The notes beneath the pieces were generated by a model. It ran no database searches. It was given only the letters and a program-made list of their open reading frames with translations, and was not told the origin of the DNA. A stretch of 64,000 nucleotides of DNA from Prorocentrum cordatum (taxonomy: Eukaryota > Sar > Dinophyceae > Prorocentrales > Prorocentraceae). Location: NCBI GenBank assembly GCA_963575745.1, contig CAUYUJ010017982.1, positions 455,413 to 519,412 on the forward strand. Direction: 5' to 3'. Every line of letters begins with the position of its first letter. The stretch's first letter is position 1. Both the position numbers and the translations under genes were made by a program. Positions 10,200-22,799 of the stretch are shown in pieces.

Positions 10200-10425
10200 G
10201 GGCCCGCCGACGGCCCGCCGAGGGCCCGCCGAAGGGCCTGGCGCAGGGCCGCCGAGGGCCGCCCGCGGCCGCACGCGAAGGCCGCCCGCGCGCGGGGCCT
10301 GCTGCGCCCGCTGCAGCAGGCCGGCGCGGAGCGCCTCGACCTCCTGGCGCAGGTCGCACTTGCGCGCGTCCACGTCCACCGCGGCCTGGCTTCGAGGCTC
10401 GCCCGTTCTGTGGGAAAAACACACA
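10200..10425 (-). CDS. possible exon with a coiled-coil segment
   Basis: On the minus strand the sequence reads TGEPRSQAAVDVDARKCDLR followed by QEVEALRAGLLQRAQQAPR, a heptad-like helix, then an Arg/Pro/Gly-rich stretch. It is bounded by a CA-repeat upstream and a GGA-repeat downstream, so only the central ~40 codons are persuasive. The flanking motif CTTCGAGGCTCG(T/C)CCGTTCT recurs at 10388-10410 and 10788-10810. Family unknown. Confidence 0.3.
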
Positions 10426-10427
10426 CG

Positions 10428-11830
<1,403 letters not shown>

Positions 11831-11839
11831 CCCCCCTGA

Positions 11840-12036
11840 TTCGCCTTCTTGGCCTGCTCCAGCTGGACGTAGCGCTCCTGCAAGACCTGCCGCGCGTCGG
11901 ACACCTCGTGCTGCAACCTGGCGATGGTCTCCTCCCGGCCTCGGCGTGCCCCGGGCAGAAGGCCCTGCCCGCGGCCGCAAGGAACCACGGCAGCACGGCT
12001 GGCACCCGCGAGGAGAAGCCACTTGCTCGAAAGCAA
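11840..12036 (-). CDS. possible exon with a coiled-coil segment
   Basis: The minus-strand frame contains REETIARLQHEVSDARQVLQ followed by ERYVQLEQAKKANQ (about 11845-11950), a clear heptad-rich helix of a kind common in structural or motor-associated proteins. Upstream residues are Gly/Arg/Ala-rich; downstream the frame degrades into basic low-complexity sequence, so the exon end is probably near 11840. It is likely a fragment of a larger protein; no family can be named. Confidence 0.4.
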
Positions 12037-12673
12037 CCTGTCTCGGGCGGGTGGTAGTACCGTTACGTCGGGCGTGTCCCCCTACAGGCGGATCTTCGAC
12101 GAAACATTAAAAATAGTCAAGAAATACTTCAGAATGGTCAAAATAATCGAAAATCGTCCCAAAACTATTTTTGGGCTATTTTTGAATATTCTTCCTGCTG
12201 AGGGACGTGCCCGACTTAATAGTACCTGGGGGTGACCTGCGTGGGGGGTGAAGACAAGGGGCCCCAAAGGGGCCCTTCTACGCCCCTGCTGGCTCCAAAG
12301 GGGCCCCCAAGGGCCCTGTCAGGGTCACGTTTTCCCTAACCCCCCCATGAATGGGACGCACAGAAACATACTAATACTATGCGTCCTCCTTGGAGGCGCG
12401 CGTCCGACCCGAACATATAGTATAACCATCTTGTGGTATATCGTTTCCAGAGCGGTGTGGCCAGAGAGCGCCCGCCGCGACGCATATACTACAAGATTTC
12501 TCGGTGCGCGCGTCGCACCTGGAGGGCGACGCACATATAGTACAGGTATGTTGGGGCGACGCCGAATGTAGGTCACCCCCATTTGCCACCAACCCGAATG
12601 TGACAGGCCCGTGTCTCTCTCAGGTCTTTCCGCCTCCTCCCAGGTGCGCCGCAGAGGGGGCTGGCGGCGCGCA

Positions 12674-12832
12674 CAAGGGGGGTAGGGGGAGGGGGGAAGC
12701 CTCCTTAGAAGGAGGCTGCTTCTAAGGAAGGTGCTGGCCTTACGTCCACAGACAAGGCCCGCGCCTTCTAAGACGCAGGGGCGCTTCTAAGAAGCCTCCC
12801 CCCCTCCCCCTACCCCCCCCTGCCCGTGGCGG
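12674..12832. repeat. inverted repeat (foldback) with G-rich arms
   Basis: The left arm (about 12674-12716) reads GGGGGGTAGGGGGAGGGGGG then AAGCCTCCTTAGAAG; the right arm (about 12786-12830) is its inverted complement (CTTCTAAGAAGCCTCC, then CCTCCCCCTACCCCCCC). The loop carries further CTTCTAAG words. It could fold into a long hairpin or form G-quadruplexes; a MITE-like origin is possible. Confidence 0.7.
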
Positions 12833-12834
12833 GG

Positions 12835-14455
12835 GGGGGGGGGCGATGCATCGTGGGCCGATGCACGCGCGCGGGGGAAGGGAGCGAGGGCCAAAGAGCG
12901 CATCGAAAGAAGCGGGGGCCATGCCACCGGGCCCGTGGCCCCGGTCACGATACCCACACGCCCTAGAGAATCGAAAGATCGTATATACATGATCGAAATC
13001 AGGCTTCCCGACCGACATGATTGAAAATTACACGACCAACTGGGAGGTTGTCGATCCGAACGGGATTCCAATACTGTTCCGATGGTGTTCTGGTACGGAG
13101 CTGTAGTTTTTATCAATCATATGATTTCCTATGCTGGTCCGACGGTGGTGCGATGGGGATGGTGAATCACATCATATTCCGATCATAGTATCGCAATGCT
13201 CCAGTATTGGCGAAGTCCCGATCGTCGATCTAAGGGCGTTCCGATTTTGGGCGGGTTGTTGTCAAGCAGCTGCGTGGTAGCGATCATCAAAAATATCACG
13301 TTTCGATGGCCCAACACAGATGTATGACCAGAATGAGGGGGCGGAGCGGTCTTACAGCGTCCCTGGGTGCGTGGCTGGAGCGACGTTTCGCTGCGCGGAT
13401 TATTGTCGTTGCTGTTGTTGTCGTCGTCCCACCCACCACCCACCGCGCGACCCGCCCCGCGACCCATCCCGAACCACCCATCGACCCACCACGTCTAAGG
13501 GCATCTCGGAAACGAGGGCCAGCATCTCGAAAAGAGCCATCGTCTCGAAATCAAGATGAAGAAGAGGAAGATGACACATCCTAGCACCGACTGTAATGAT
13601 GTCGTCGCAAAGGGTGTGCTTCGTTCTCTTGATAAGAAGTCATGGGGCGTCTCGTAAATCGAAACGATTGATGTTCGACATGTTTGAATTCGAAGCGCTA
13701 CTCGAAAACGTGGTGAATCTCGAGGCCGTGCCGCTCACCCCTCACTCCTATCCGCGTTGCGGGGGGCTGTGTATCACATTAACTTAGCGGGTGTTTCTGT
13801 TTTCGTGTCAAGGTGTAAACCGCTGACTCGCGTACATCAGCAAATCTGAGCAGACTTGAGCCAACAATGTCCATAGATCGACATGATCCCAAGAAACGGT
13901 AGGCAACCACGAGCTGGTGCGGGCGCGAGCATTGCTCGGTTTGATTGCCATCTTTTTGAAGCCAGCCCAGCCTCCTGGACCAGAAACACAATGCTAACAT
14001 GATGCGCGACCACAACGCTAGATCGAGAGCGCCGATATCGAAAGGCCCTGGATGGGATGGCGGACCCCAGCCGATCTACGCCACGCGTAGGAACTCATAA
14101 TTTACGTCGGGGCTCCTGCCACTGAGACCGCCGGGGCATTGCATTACAGAATGTCGCGCGTATTTCTTATATCCTCTCCCTCCTCCTCCTCTTCCTCTTT
14201 AACGTTAACCCGACTTCAGGATCTAGCCTGTAGCGTTCTTGAAAGGAAAAACATGTAGGGGACTCGGATCATCATGTACCTGGCAGGCGGCGCGGAAAAA
14301 GTATGAGTAAAGACTGCGACGAGCAGAACAGAAAGAGTAGGCACCAGTTATGTAAGGGCAGCACGTACCTTGATATGATCAGCCCCCCACCACTACCTTA
14401 ATGAACGTGAGCCCCCAAATATTCAGTGGTACGTGCCGCCCAAAATTCGCACTAA
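12835..14455. other. stretch without a supportable gene
   Basis: Lower-GC sequence with scattered CGATC words and no repeated unit I can define. Open frames are short and show no recognisable motif. A pyrimidine run lies near 14175-14200. Confidence 0.6.
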
Positions 14456-14459
14456 CACA

Positions 14460-16050
14460 GAAGGAGGCAATGCAGTGTAAGAAAGTATTGGGCTGCGACC
14501 CCTTGTGAAAAGAGTGGCTTCCCACCACCCCCAAGTATGCCTTCCTTCCCCAAGTAGATGAGAGGAGGGTTCTGTGTGTGTGAGCTGGCTGTGCAATGCC
14601 TGGCTGTCTAGAGAAATGAAAGGAGCGGCAGCGCCACGTCTGCAATCCTAGGGCTGCTACCCTTGTGAATAAAGATGTGGAATTACAATATTTTCACGTC
14701 CTCAGTAAAAGAGCGACATTGCAGCGCATGCAATCCTTGGGCTGCTATCCTTGTGAGCAAAGGTAAGTAGGTGGGCTGCGCTGCGTCAGGCTGGTTCGCA
14801 TTGCAACGCTGGCTAGTAGGCTCGCAATCATCCTCCACCTCATCCGAGGCTCAACCCCGCCCCGCCCCGAGTACACGACTAGCAGAGCAGCGTCTGCAAT
14901 CCTCAGGTTGCTACCTTTTTTGGGCAACTATACAATCGTACCATGTGTGCTTGCCGTACAAAGTAAAAAGTGCGGCGCTGCTCTTGCAATCCTTGGGCTG
15001 CTACCCTCGTGAGCAATAGAAGTAAGGTGGTTGCTCTGCGTCAGGCTGGCGCACAATACAACGGCTGGCCAGTCGGCTTGCAATTATTGGGCCGCTATCC
15101 TTGTGCGAAGGGAGACAGGACGATAATGTGTAAAGGGAGGGGATGGGATGAGAGAGGTAGTACCCCAGACCTCCTTGGTCCCAAGGCTTTCGTGATGGTT
15201 GTAGATTCTTTTCGGGTTTAGCACGAGCCCATTGTGTCAGCAGTCCCTAGCACTCTGGAAACGTAAGAGTCTGGCGTAAAACAAAAAACGCGTGGACAAG
15301 TGTCTGCCTAGTATGCAACTCTTGGGCTGCTGCCCTTGAAGAACAGAAAAATGCTGCTGTGCTGGAGCCCGAAGCTGGTCGGCGCTGTAGTCCACTACCA
15401 CGCCCCCCCTCGACCGACGCCCCCCCCAGCCCACCTTAAGTACAAGACTGACGGCGCAGCGTTGCAATCTTTTGGCGGCTACCCTTGTGAGCTACGATGA
15501 GACAGTACAGTTGAATCGTACTGGGTAGAAACATGCGACGCAGCTCTCGCAGTCCTTTGGCTGCTACCCGAGTGGGCACTGGGACAATGGCTGCTCTACG
15601 TCAGGCTGGTACATCTGTAACGGCTGGCCACTGGGCGCAATCCGTTGGCTGCTACCTTAGAGGAAGGGGACCTGAGAGAAACATAAGGAAGGGGCCAAGC
15701 AGAGGAGGTAGGATGCTGGTGTTGGTTAAGCCTACAAGTACACGCGAGAATAAACTGGCGTAGAATGGCCTTCCTCCCACCATCCTCGTACACAGCCCAG
15801 CCCCCCCCAAGTTCGCGACCGGCAATGTGGCGTCTGCATCCTTGGGCTGTTAACCTTGTCAGCCGAAGTACCGTAGCGCAATCAATGTTTTAACGCGATA
15901 AATGAAACAAAAGTGCGACACTGCCTCTGCAAGCGTTGGGCTGCTATCCTTGTGAGCAAGGAAAATGAAAAGGCTGCTCTGCGTCAGGCTGCCGCGCAGT
16001 GCACGGCTGGCCCGTAGGCTTGCAACCCTTGGGCTGCTACCCTAGTGGGA
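14460..16050. repeat. interspersed repeat block (TTGGGCTGCTACCCTTGTGAG)
   Basis: About 13 diverged copies of TGCAATCCTTGGGCTGCTAC followed by CCTTGTGAGCAA occur at 14465, 14640, 14728, 14892, 14977, 15078, 15311, 15460, 15545, 15635, 15830, 15927 and 16015 (approximate). A second motif, CTGCTCTGCGTCAGGCTGG then AACGGCTGGCCAGT, precedes some of them at 14785, 15025, 15590 and 15970. Spacing is irregular, 80-230 bases, with unrelated sequence between copies, so it is not an ordinary tandem satellite. No gene is supportable inside. Confidence 0.85.
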
Positions 16051-16371
16051 GGGGGGACAAGAGAAATGGTAATGATGGCGGGCAATATGAAGGGAGGAAT
16101 ATGTCAACGCAAGAGAGGTACTGAGAGAGCTCGGCGCATGTGATGCCCAAGTGCATTGGCGGCCACGGAGGTACTGGGAGTATTGCATCTTCTGTTGTCG
16201 GCCCATCGGCCTGCCGACTGCGGGGAGGAGGGGAGAGTCAATGGCCCATGTTCTGCGGCAGTCGATGCGCAGGTGGTGCTTGTGGTCGATGTCGTGGTAT
16301 GCTGCGCGATGCCTTTGCACGCTTGGGGCACGCGGTGGCACGCTCATGCAGAGCCGCTGATGTCGTGGCCG

Positions 16372-17010
16372 TTAGAATGCGGCTTGGCTTTGGCAGGTGT
16401 CTTGTATAGTCGTGGCGTTGCCTTTTTGCGGTGGTTCCTTGAAGGGCACCTCTGGCTGGTAGCGGCGCGCGTGGAGGCTGGCGAAATACTGCTCGTAACG
16501 TGTCTGGTGCGAGCGGATCGTGTCGGTGTCGTTGTAGGATCGCGGGTCTCTTTTCTTGTGAACGAAGATGACTCTGCTGTTGTCGGTGACGCTGTGCTGC
16601 GCGTAGACGTTGTGCATGGAAGAATCATGGCGCACTTGGGCTGGGAAGTAGGCCTGGAGGGTGGTGCATGCTCGTCGATGCGTCGGCACTTCCTGCTGCC
16701 AACGCTGCGCCATTACTTCTTCGCAGGGCGGGCAGATCATTGGAATTTGGAGTACTGGTGGTTGTGGGCGCATGGGTATTGCAACTCTTGTTGTAGGTCG
16801 CCATGTTGTCATGGCCTTGGTGTGTGGTATAGCTGGTGTGTCTACGGTGGAGCCGCCAGTGGTGGTGAGGATGGTCTTCGGTCGTGGGGGTGGCTGTTTG
16901 GCGATGTACGTGGAAGGTAGTGGCTGTGGTTTCTTGGCTGGTGGTGTAGGCTTGGTCGTCGGTTGTGTGGGCGTTTCTGAGGGTCTGTCGGTGGTCTCGT
17001 CTGCGGCCAT
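16372..17010 (-). CDS. hypothetical protein, Thr/Pro-rich
   Basis: A 212-codon minus-strand frame starting MAADETTDRPSE. The first 70 residues are Thr/Pro/Lys-rich and probably disordered; then comes a more ordered part with ICPPCEEVMAQRWQQEV, YFPAQVRHDSSMHNVYAQHS and ARRYQPEVPFKEPP. The CPPC pair could bind metal, but no partner cysteines are clear. It lies in the A/C-rich minus-strand tract that also carries the LINE reverse transcriptase at 22.8-24.0 kb, so it may be another part of that element. The opposite-strand frame (16156-16920) is Val/Leu/Gly-rich and looks like its shadow. Confidence 0.4.
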   Translation of the reverse strand: MAADETTDRPSETPTQPTTKPTPPAKKPQPLPSTYIAKQPPPRPKTILTTTGGSTVDTPAIPHTKAMTTWRPTTRVAIPMRPQPPVLQIPMICPPCEEVMAQRWQQEVPTHRRACTTLQAYFPAQVRHDSSMHNVYAQHSVTDNSRVIFVHKKRDPRSYNDTDTIRSHQTRYEQYFASLHARRYQPEVPFKEPPQKGNATTIQDTCQSQAAF

Positions 17011-17373
17011 TGGAGTGTTCGGGGATAAGGTAAGTTTTTGTTTGAAGTTGGGGTGGTTGGTGGTGGCGCTGTCGGCGCCGCCTGTCGGTCGCCCGTCGCG
17101 TTAGCACGTTGTCGGCGCATCCTCTTCGCCCGCGCTGCAGGTGTCAGTCGGTGGTGCGGGCCTGGTAGTGCTGAAGCCGGTCGTCGGGTTGCAGATTTGT
17201 TGTGATAGTGCGGCTGTGACATATGTTCACTGCCCAGTCGTACTTCATCTTGTTGTCGTCGCTGTGGCATGTGTTGAGCCCTTGTAGTACTTCTTGTGCT
17301 GCTGCGATCTTGTTGTGGTTTAGTGGCGCTTGTCCGCCTGACGTTGATGCTTGGAAGTGTTGGCTGGTGGTGG

Positions 17374-17832
17374 CTACGGCCAATCGGAATGCAACGTTGG
17401 CGCGGTAGTGGCCTGCGAATGCGCCCATGCCGTTGCAGGGTCATAAGTTTGGGGGGCCTGGGCAGTGGTGGGAAGCCGTCGTCGTGGATGGTGTCTCTGA
17501 GTTTGAGGTGCTTGGCTTTCGTCGCAAATGGTAGTTGGCATATCGAAAACGGCGTTGCTCTTGAGTCGGGTCGTAGTGGTTAGTGGGTAACGTGGCAGGT
17601 ATTGGGTGCCGTCTTGGTGTGCGTAGAGCTTTTTGTTGAACTTGTCCAAGCATCTGCTCCACCCAGGTAGAGGTAAATCGTCGTCGGGGGGATTTGCACG
17701 TGTAGGTGTTGGTCTAGTCATGGTAATAGACCGCGTCGTGCCGCCTGTCGTCGCCGTAGCCGTCGGCGTCAAGTGCCGCTGGCGCGGTGGTAGCATGCTG
17801 CCCATCCGCTTGGGCAGCGCATGTCCTGACAC
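17374..17832 (-). CDS. hypothetical protein, weakly WW-like
   Basis: A 152-codon minus-strand frame. The N-terminal half is Thr-rich; at about residues 52-80 it reads LPLPGWSRCLDKFNKKLYAH then DGTQYLPRYP, which has the spacing of a WW domain (LPxGW, central aromatic, terminal Pro) but lacks the second Trp. The C-terminal part is Gln/Pro/Thr-rich. Function unknown; the WW suggestion is weak. Confidence 0.3.
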   Translation of the reverse strand: MSGHALPKRMGSMLPPRQRHLTPTATATTGGTTRSITMTRPTPTRANPPDDDLPLPGWSRCLDKFNKKLYAHQDGTQYLPRYPLTTTTRLKSNAVFDMPTTICDESQAPQTQRHHPRRRLPTTAQAPQTYDPATAWAHSQATTAPTLHSDWP

Positions 17833-18170
17833 TGTTTGGCTGTAGTGAGGTGAAGTAGAACTCGCGTGTGTCTGATGCTCCGTTCATCTTGGCCTAAAAG
17901 TCGTTGCTGTCTACGCTGGCATCGTAGTCGTCTGTGTCGCATATCCAGTGGGGTATGTTTGCGCATGGGTTGGGGGGAGGCTTCGGTTGTGTTTTTTGTT
18001 GTGGAGCTGGTTGTTGGGGGCGTTGCCACTTGTGCTGGTGGAAGTGGCATGTGCTTGTAGTTGGCGCCGGGTCTTGTAATCGCTTGTTTTGGTCTTGTGT
18101 TATTGGGCGCCAGGTTAGGTGTTCGTTGCTATGGTGGCGTCATCTTCGTGTGCCCTGGGCACCTGCGCCG

Positions 18171-18392
18171 TTATTTGTCAACGTGCTCGTAGCGCCGCTT
18201 CTCGAGGTCATGAAGCTCTGTGAACTGTCCTTGTACGACATCGCGTTGTGGATGGTCGGCTGGAATGTCGGCAGGGATCCAGAATCCGTCTTTCGCTACG
18301 ATGTGCTTCGGTCGTCGGATGGAGAAGTGTGGTCCATCAGGGTGGGGCATTTCCAGCGTGGGCCGCGGGCGAATGACGTTGGGGTTGCGCAT
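18171..18392 (-). CDS. hypothetical short coding fragment
   Basis: A 73-codon minus-strand frame with natural-looking composition: PRPTLEMPHPDGPHFSIRRP, then HIVAKDGFWIPADIPADHP and ELHDLEKRRYEHVDK. It lies in the same A/C-rich tract as its neighbours and is probably an exon or a fragment of a larger decayed reading frame. Not recognised. Confidence 0.35.
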   Translation of the reverse strand: MRNPNVIRPRPTLEMPHPDGPHFSIRRPKHIVAKDGFWIPADIPADHPQRDVVQGQFTELHDLEKRRYEHVDK

Positions 18393-19089
18393 GTTGTGCG
18401 CGGTGCATTCGTTGGGGTATAGAACCTGAGTGAGTTTGGGGAATAGGTGGTAGGTGCGTGCGCGGCCACATGGGTATGTCCGACGATGGCGCGGTCAGTT
18501 CACGATGTGTCGGAGGTGCGGGGCCTCGATGGTGGTCGGGTCTGACGCGTGCTGTGCAAGTCAAATGGTTTAGTATATCACACTCGTAGTCAAGTGGGTC
18601 TTATAGCTCAACGTATTATGTCTGTTGACGCGTGGAGGGTGGAGTGATGTGCCTGTTCCGTTTCTCGATGATGCAGGTAGCGCAATTGCGGGTGTAATGT
18701 TGATGCGCCTGATGCGTGGAGTGCACCTGCTAGATAATTGGTAAGTGAGTGCAGCTCGGAGCCCAAGGTGACGTTGCGGTTGTTATCGGTCATGGTGCTG
18801 GTGGGTGTGCTGTGGTCGATGCAGGTGAACTTGGTGCGTATGCCGCAATCTCCGCCAATCTGGAACTCACACCTCTTGTCGCTTCATTGCTAGCCGATCT
18901 TGTAGAGCGTCTCCTGGAAGCTCTTTTCTGTGCCGTCTTCGTTGACATGGGCGTACCTGCGTCGCGCATGTCGTTGTCGATGTTGTTGTTGGGTTGGCCC
19001 CGAGTAAACTGAATGTGAGGCTGCCGTCGGACGTCAAGCGGCGGTTCTTCGTTGTCGCCGAATGGCTTCTGGCCCAGTCGGTAATCAAT

Positions 19090-19536
19090 CTACTTGTGAC
19101 ATGGTCTACAGGCTGGCCTCTGCGACCAATGCGTCTCGATGTCGGCGTGCGAGCAGTGGATCTCCCGCCCGTCAAGGGCTTGCTGGAGTCGTTGCTTTAG
19201 TAGTGTAATGTTATGGTTGTTGATGTCTGGTAGGTCGGCAATCGCGATGTGCGTCTCCCTCTTGGCGCGTGTCCACCCTTTGGCAGCGGGCGCCGGTATG
19301 CACTCGTACCCCAAGCGTAGGAAGATGTACGCGTCGTCGGTGGTCTTTTGCTTGTTAGGTTGCACTTCTGCTCGTAGTACTTGTGCTGAGTCTGGGTCGC
19401 GATTTGCGGGTCCCGCCGCGCGTGGTAGCTCTTGTATTTGCTCTCCGCTTCGCGTTTTGAATAGAAGTGGTAGTTCGTCGGCGGCGCCGTCTTCTTTTTG
19501 CTGCGTTGATTGTCGGCATTGATCTTCTATGAGCAT
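19090..19536 (-). CDS. hypothetical protein fragment
   Basis: A 148-codon minus-strand frame (MLIEDQCRQSTQQKEDGAAD...) with a predicted ordered part: DDAYIFLRLGYECIPAPAAK, GWTRAKRETHIAIADLPD and a helix NITLLKQRLQQALDGREIHC ending in CxxC (RPACRPCHK). After the stop the frame continues in coding-like style (DYRLGQKPFGDNEEPPLDV), so the stop may be a nonsense mutation. Family not recognised; probably part of the decayed LINE locus. Confidence 0.4.
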   Translation of the reverse strand: MLIEDQCRQSTQQKEDGAADELPLLFKTRSGEQIQELPRAAGPANRDPDSAQVLRAEVQPNKQKTTDDAYIFLRLGYECIPAPAAKGWTRAKRETHIAIADLPDINNHNITLLKQRLQQALDGREIHCSHADIETHWSQRPACRPCHK

Positions 19537-19632
19537 CTTCCTTTATTTCGCGCGTTGGTCGTCTGGCTTCTCCGAGCACGTGGCGCGGGTGGACAGTGAA
19601 GGGACGTGCATGAACCTCGCGGCGTCGGCCCA

Positions 19633-21110
19633 CTAGTCGACATGCACGGCGGACGCGTCGCCCGTTGAAGGCGCGCATGGCGCTTGCCGCCGCGGCGCGG
19701 CACCGGGTAGAATCAAAACTGCGAGCATTGCAGGAATCGCTTGTTTGAGCCTTGCTGCTGTGTTATGTGAGAACGGGAGAGTACAATCTGGCGTGGGAAA
19801 CCCCAGACAACGGTCGGCGCTGTCGGGGCTGTCTGCTGGCGCACCATTCACGCCCCTACTTGAGGTGTGCCCTGCGGCCCCCATTCCAGGCATGGCGCAG
19901 GCACGGCGCGAGCAGTTGTCGCGGCGGCTCGCATGCGCGTGCGCCGCGCATCGCAGCGCGCGACAGTGCCCACAAGACCGAGAATGTGCGATGCCAAGAC
20001 TGGAGACAAAAGGGGCAACGGCTTGGTGCACAACGAACTGCAATCGTCATCGCAATGTCTGCAATTGCCCTCGACTGTCTGTTGGCAAATATCGATATCA
20101 ACGCGTGCATGTGGCAAACCGCAAGTGCATGAAATAGCCGAGCCGTTACATGCGCAGCGCGAGGGGCATGAGAGGTCTGTCCCTAAGGTGCACGAGGGGG
20201 CCCCTGGCTCGGTGCTTGGCTGAGGCCCACACTTGCGCCAATCCGAAGTAGCCCCAGCGTATGTCCGTAGCCGCAAGCTGCGCGGCGCAACGCGCGTGAA
20301 AATGCGCCCCCAATGCCGCTGGGTCTGCAGGCGCGCGAGGGGCCCCGGTGCGCTGCGAAGCTGTGCGCGTCCACGACGGGCACGTAACGATATATGTCTG
20401 CGAATAGGCATGCGCCGTCATCGCAGGGCACCCTGGTTACAATGAACGGAGCAACATACATCGGTCAGCGTCAACGTGCAACGAAGTGCCCACCAACCTG
20501 TTCCCTCTGTTAGTCCGAAGAGTAACAGTAGGACCATGACTGGCAAGCTCATCGCAATGTATGTTTCCGAGCCTTGCTCCGTGAGACATCGTAACATGTC
20601 TCCGACATTACCCCCTGGCCTCTTCCCCAGATATGCCCTTTCGGGCACGCGCGCAGGGCGTGGGGCGTGTCGTTAGTGCTGGCGTAGTCGCTGGTCGTAG
20701 TGTTAGTGCTGTTGTGCTGTGGGCTGGTCGAAGCTGCCTGGCGCTGTCGCGCGTGCCTATTCGCGCCTGCCTCAGGTATGCCGTTTGGCTCCAATTCCAG
20801 GCGTGGCGCAGGCGCGCGAGGGTGTTTCTGTCCTGGTCGTAGTCGCGCTTTGTACCACTCAGTGCTGGGCAGAGCTCGTGAGACAAATGCTTCCTTGATA
20901 ACAATGTGGGTTCCAAGTCAAATATCAACGCGATAGCTTTGTTTCCCGGTCAACGCACGCGCAATGTCACAAGAACGCAGGAAGTGCATCCAAGACGTCT
21001 GAAAAGTATCCTCGGGCAAGCTGATCTGCGCCGCAGCGCGATAGAAGCGCCGCCGCAATGCGTGCCAGTGCGCTTTGTGCCGTGCCCTGCGCTGCCCAAG
21101 CTCACGTGAC
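19633..21110. repeat. duplicated segment, no clear gene
   Basis: A piece near 19855-19905 (CCCATTCCAGGCATGGCGCA) is repeated, diverged, near 20765-20815 (CCAATTCCAGGCGTGGCGCA), each preceded by a GCCTGGCGC-type stretch. Several mutually overlapping frames of 60-187 codons exist on both strands and none stands out. Confidence 0.45.
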
Positions 21111-22390
21111 ACAGTCAACTCATGTAGTATCTGCATGTCCTTGCATTTCCGCCGGGCGTGTGAGATCTGCCCTCATCGGAGACGGTAGCATTTGTAGGCG
21201 TCGAGCGCATTGCTCCAGATAGGCATGTGGAATACTGTTCCGACTGCGTGTAGGCATAATCGCGAGGTAGTTGCCGCGTCTCTAAGTGCGCATGATGTCA
21301 TGCACTTAGGAAGTAATCCTTTTATGGCACAGTTAGGGGATGCATTGCAGGTAGGTTCCTGCATGGACCGAATGTCGCAATAACCTTGTCCTCCAATATG
21401 TATCATGTCTGAGCCGTGTAGATGCTTCCAGTAAGCGTGGCCGTCGGTTGGTTCGGTTGGCCGGTGTTCTTTGTTGCTTTGTTATCCTGCCGGCGAAGCG
21501 CCTGAGTGCTGGCGCGCGCTGTGACAGGCTTGTACAACAATAGAAATACGGGCCATCTTGCAGGCAGTCGCCGTAGTCGCTGGGTGTTGCTGGTCGAGGG
21601 TAGCAGGTAGCTTTGGTAGGTATGCAGCTGGCGATTAGCTGGCACAAAGTTATTCGAATGTTGTAGCGACCTTTTATTTTCTCAGCAACAGTGGCGTCGC
21701 GCGCTGATCAGTCGCAGCTGCTGTTGTTGCGCCGTCTGCGTGATCTGAAGGAGCTCTGGTAGATGCCAGGTGGTCAAGTCGGTAGTGTTACGGGTGTTGC
21801 TTCCCATAGTGCAGAGGTCGAGCAGTAGGCGTTGCGCCGCATTGCTCAGTTGTCTCAGTTGAGGTGTGCTCCAGATGTTGTGCTTGGACAAACATTCTTC
21901 TGGTTTGGTGAACATCATAGCTGTTGTGTTGGTGTGCTGTGCGACTTGTAATGGTAGCGTGATGTATTGTAGCCGGCGGTTCGCACGGCGCGTCTTGTCT
22001 ACGTGGGAGGTTGGTCACTGCTCTGTGCCCAGAAAGCGGTTGCTGATGTTGCGTTCGTCGCGGCTGTGCCCCATGGCGCCGTCGTCGGGTGCGAGGATTG
22101 CTGCGACTTCTCTTTGCGTGACCCTTGTGAGCCACTTTTCTGTGACCCCCCATGCTGCCATGCCCGTGGGTGAATTGCCGCTCGCACCTATGCTGATGCA
22201 AGTGTAACGCTGCGTAATGGAGTCGGTCGCCAGATGGTGCTGTATGTCCTGTTTGTGCCTTGCGTGCTGGAAGAGTAGGAGGACGTATGTTGGTTCTGAT
22301 TGGTTGTCGCGAAGTGGTGTCCTGTCGGGTCTGCTGGTGGACGTGGTCCTCGGTGGTGTTATGTTGTCTAGTGGTTGCCTCGGTTGACGT
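21110..22390. other. G/T-rich stretch without a clear gene
   Basis: The plus strand is markedly G/T-rich, as in the whole 16-24 kb tract. Minus-strand frames are Thr/His/Gln-rich and broken. It may be part of the decayed LINE locus, but I cannot point to a domain. Confidence 0.5.
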
Positions 22391-22799
22391 CGGTATCATG
22401 CTGGTCTGGCGACAGGTGCTGTAGGTGCGTCGCATCGTAGTCGGTTTCTTCGGTTGCTCTTGTTCTCGTTGTCCTTGTCAAGTCGTAGTGCTGTCAGCTC
22501 ATCGCTGGCTTCGTGTCGACGTTCTGCATGCAGTGCATGTAGCAGCCAAGTACTCGGTACTTGATGTGTGGGTAGCCTTTGACGAATGTGGAATTGCCTA
22601 TTGCAATTGAGGCGCGTGCTACCGCGCACTTTGCTTTGTATGTAGTCTGCTGGCGTGGCTGCTTTTTGAGACGGTGGATCTTCCAATCCTTGATGTCTTG
22701 GAAGTGTGGCCGAGACGTAGCAAATGCATGCTGCTGATTGCATTGGTGGGTCGGGTGGCTGCGTTGTGTTGTCATTGCCAATGTGATGCATGCGTTGTG

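Noticed and set aside
16156-16920. 254-codon plus-strand frame, Val/Leu/Gly-rich with a membrane-protein look
   Set aside because: It is the opposite-strand shadow of the A/C-rich minus-strand frames; hydrophobicity follows from G/T-rich sequence.
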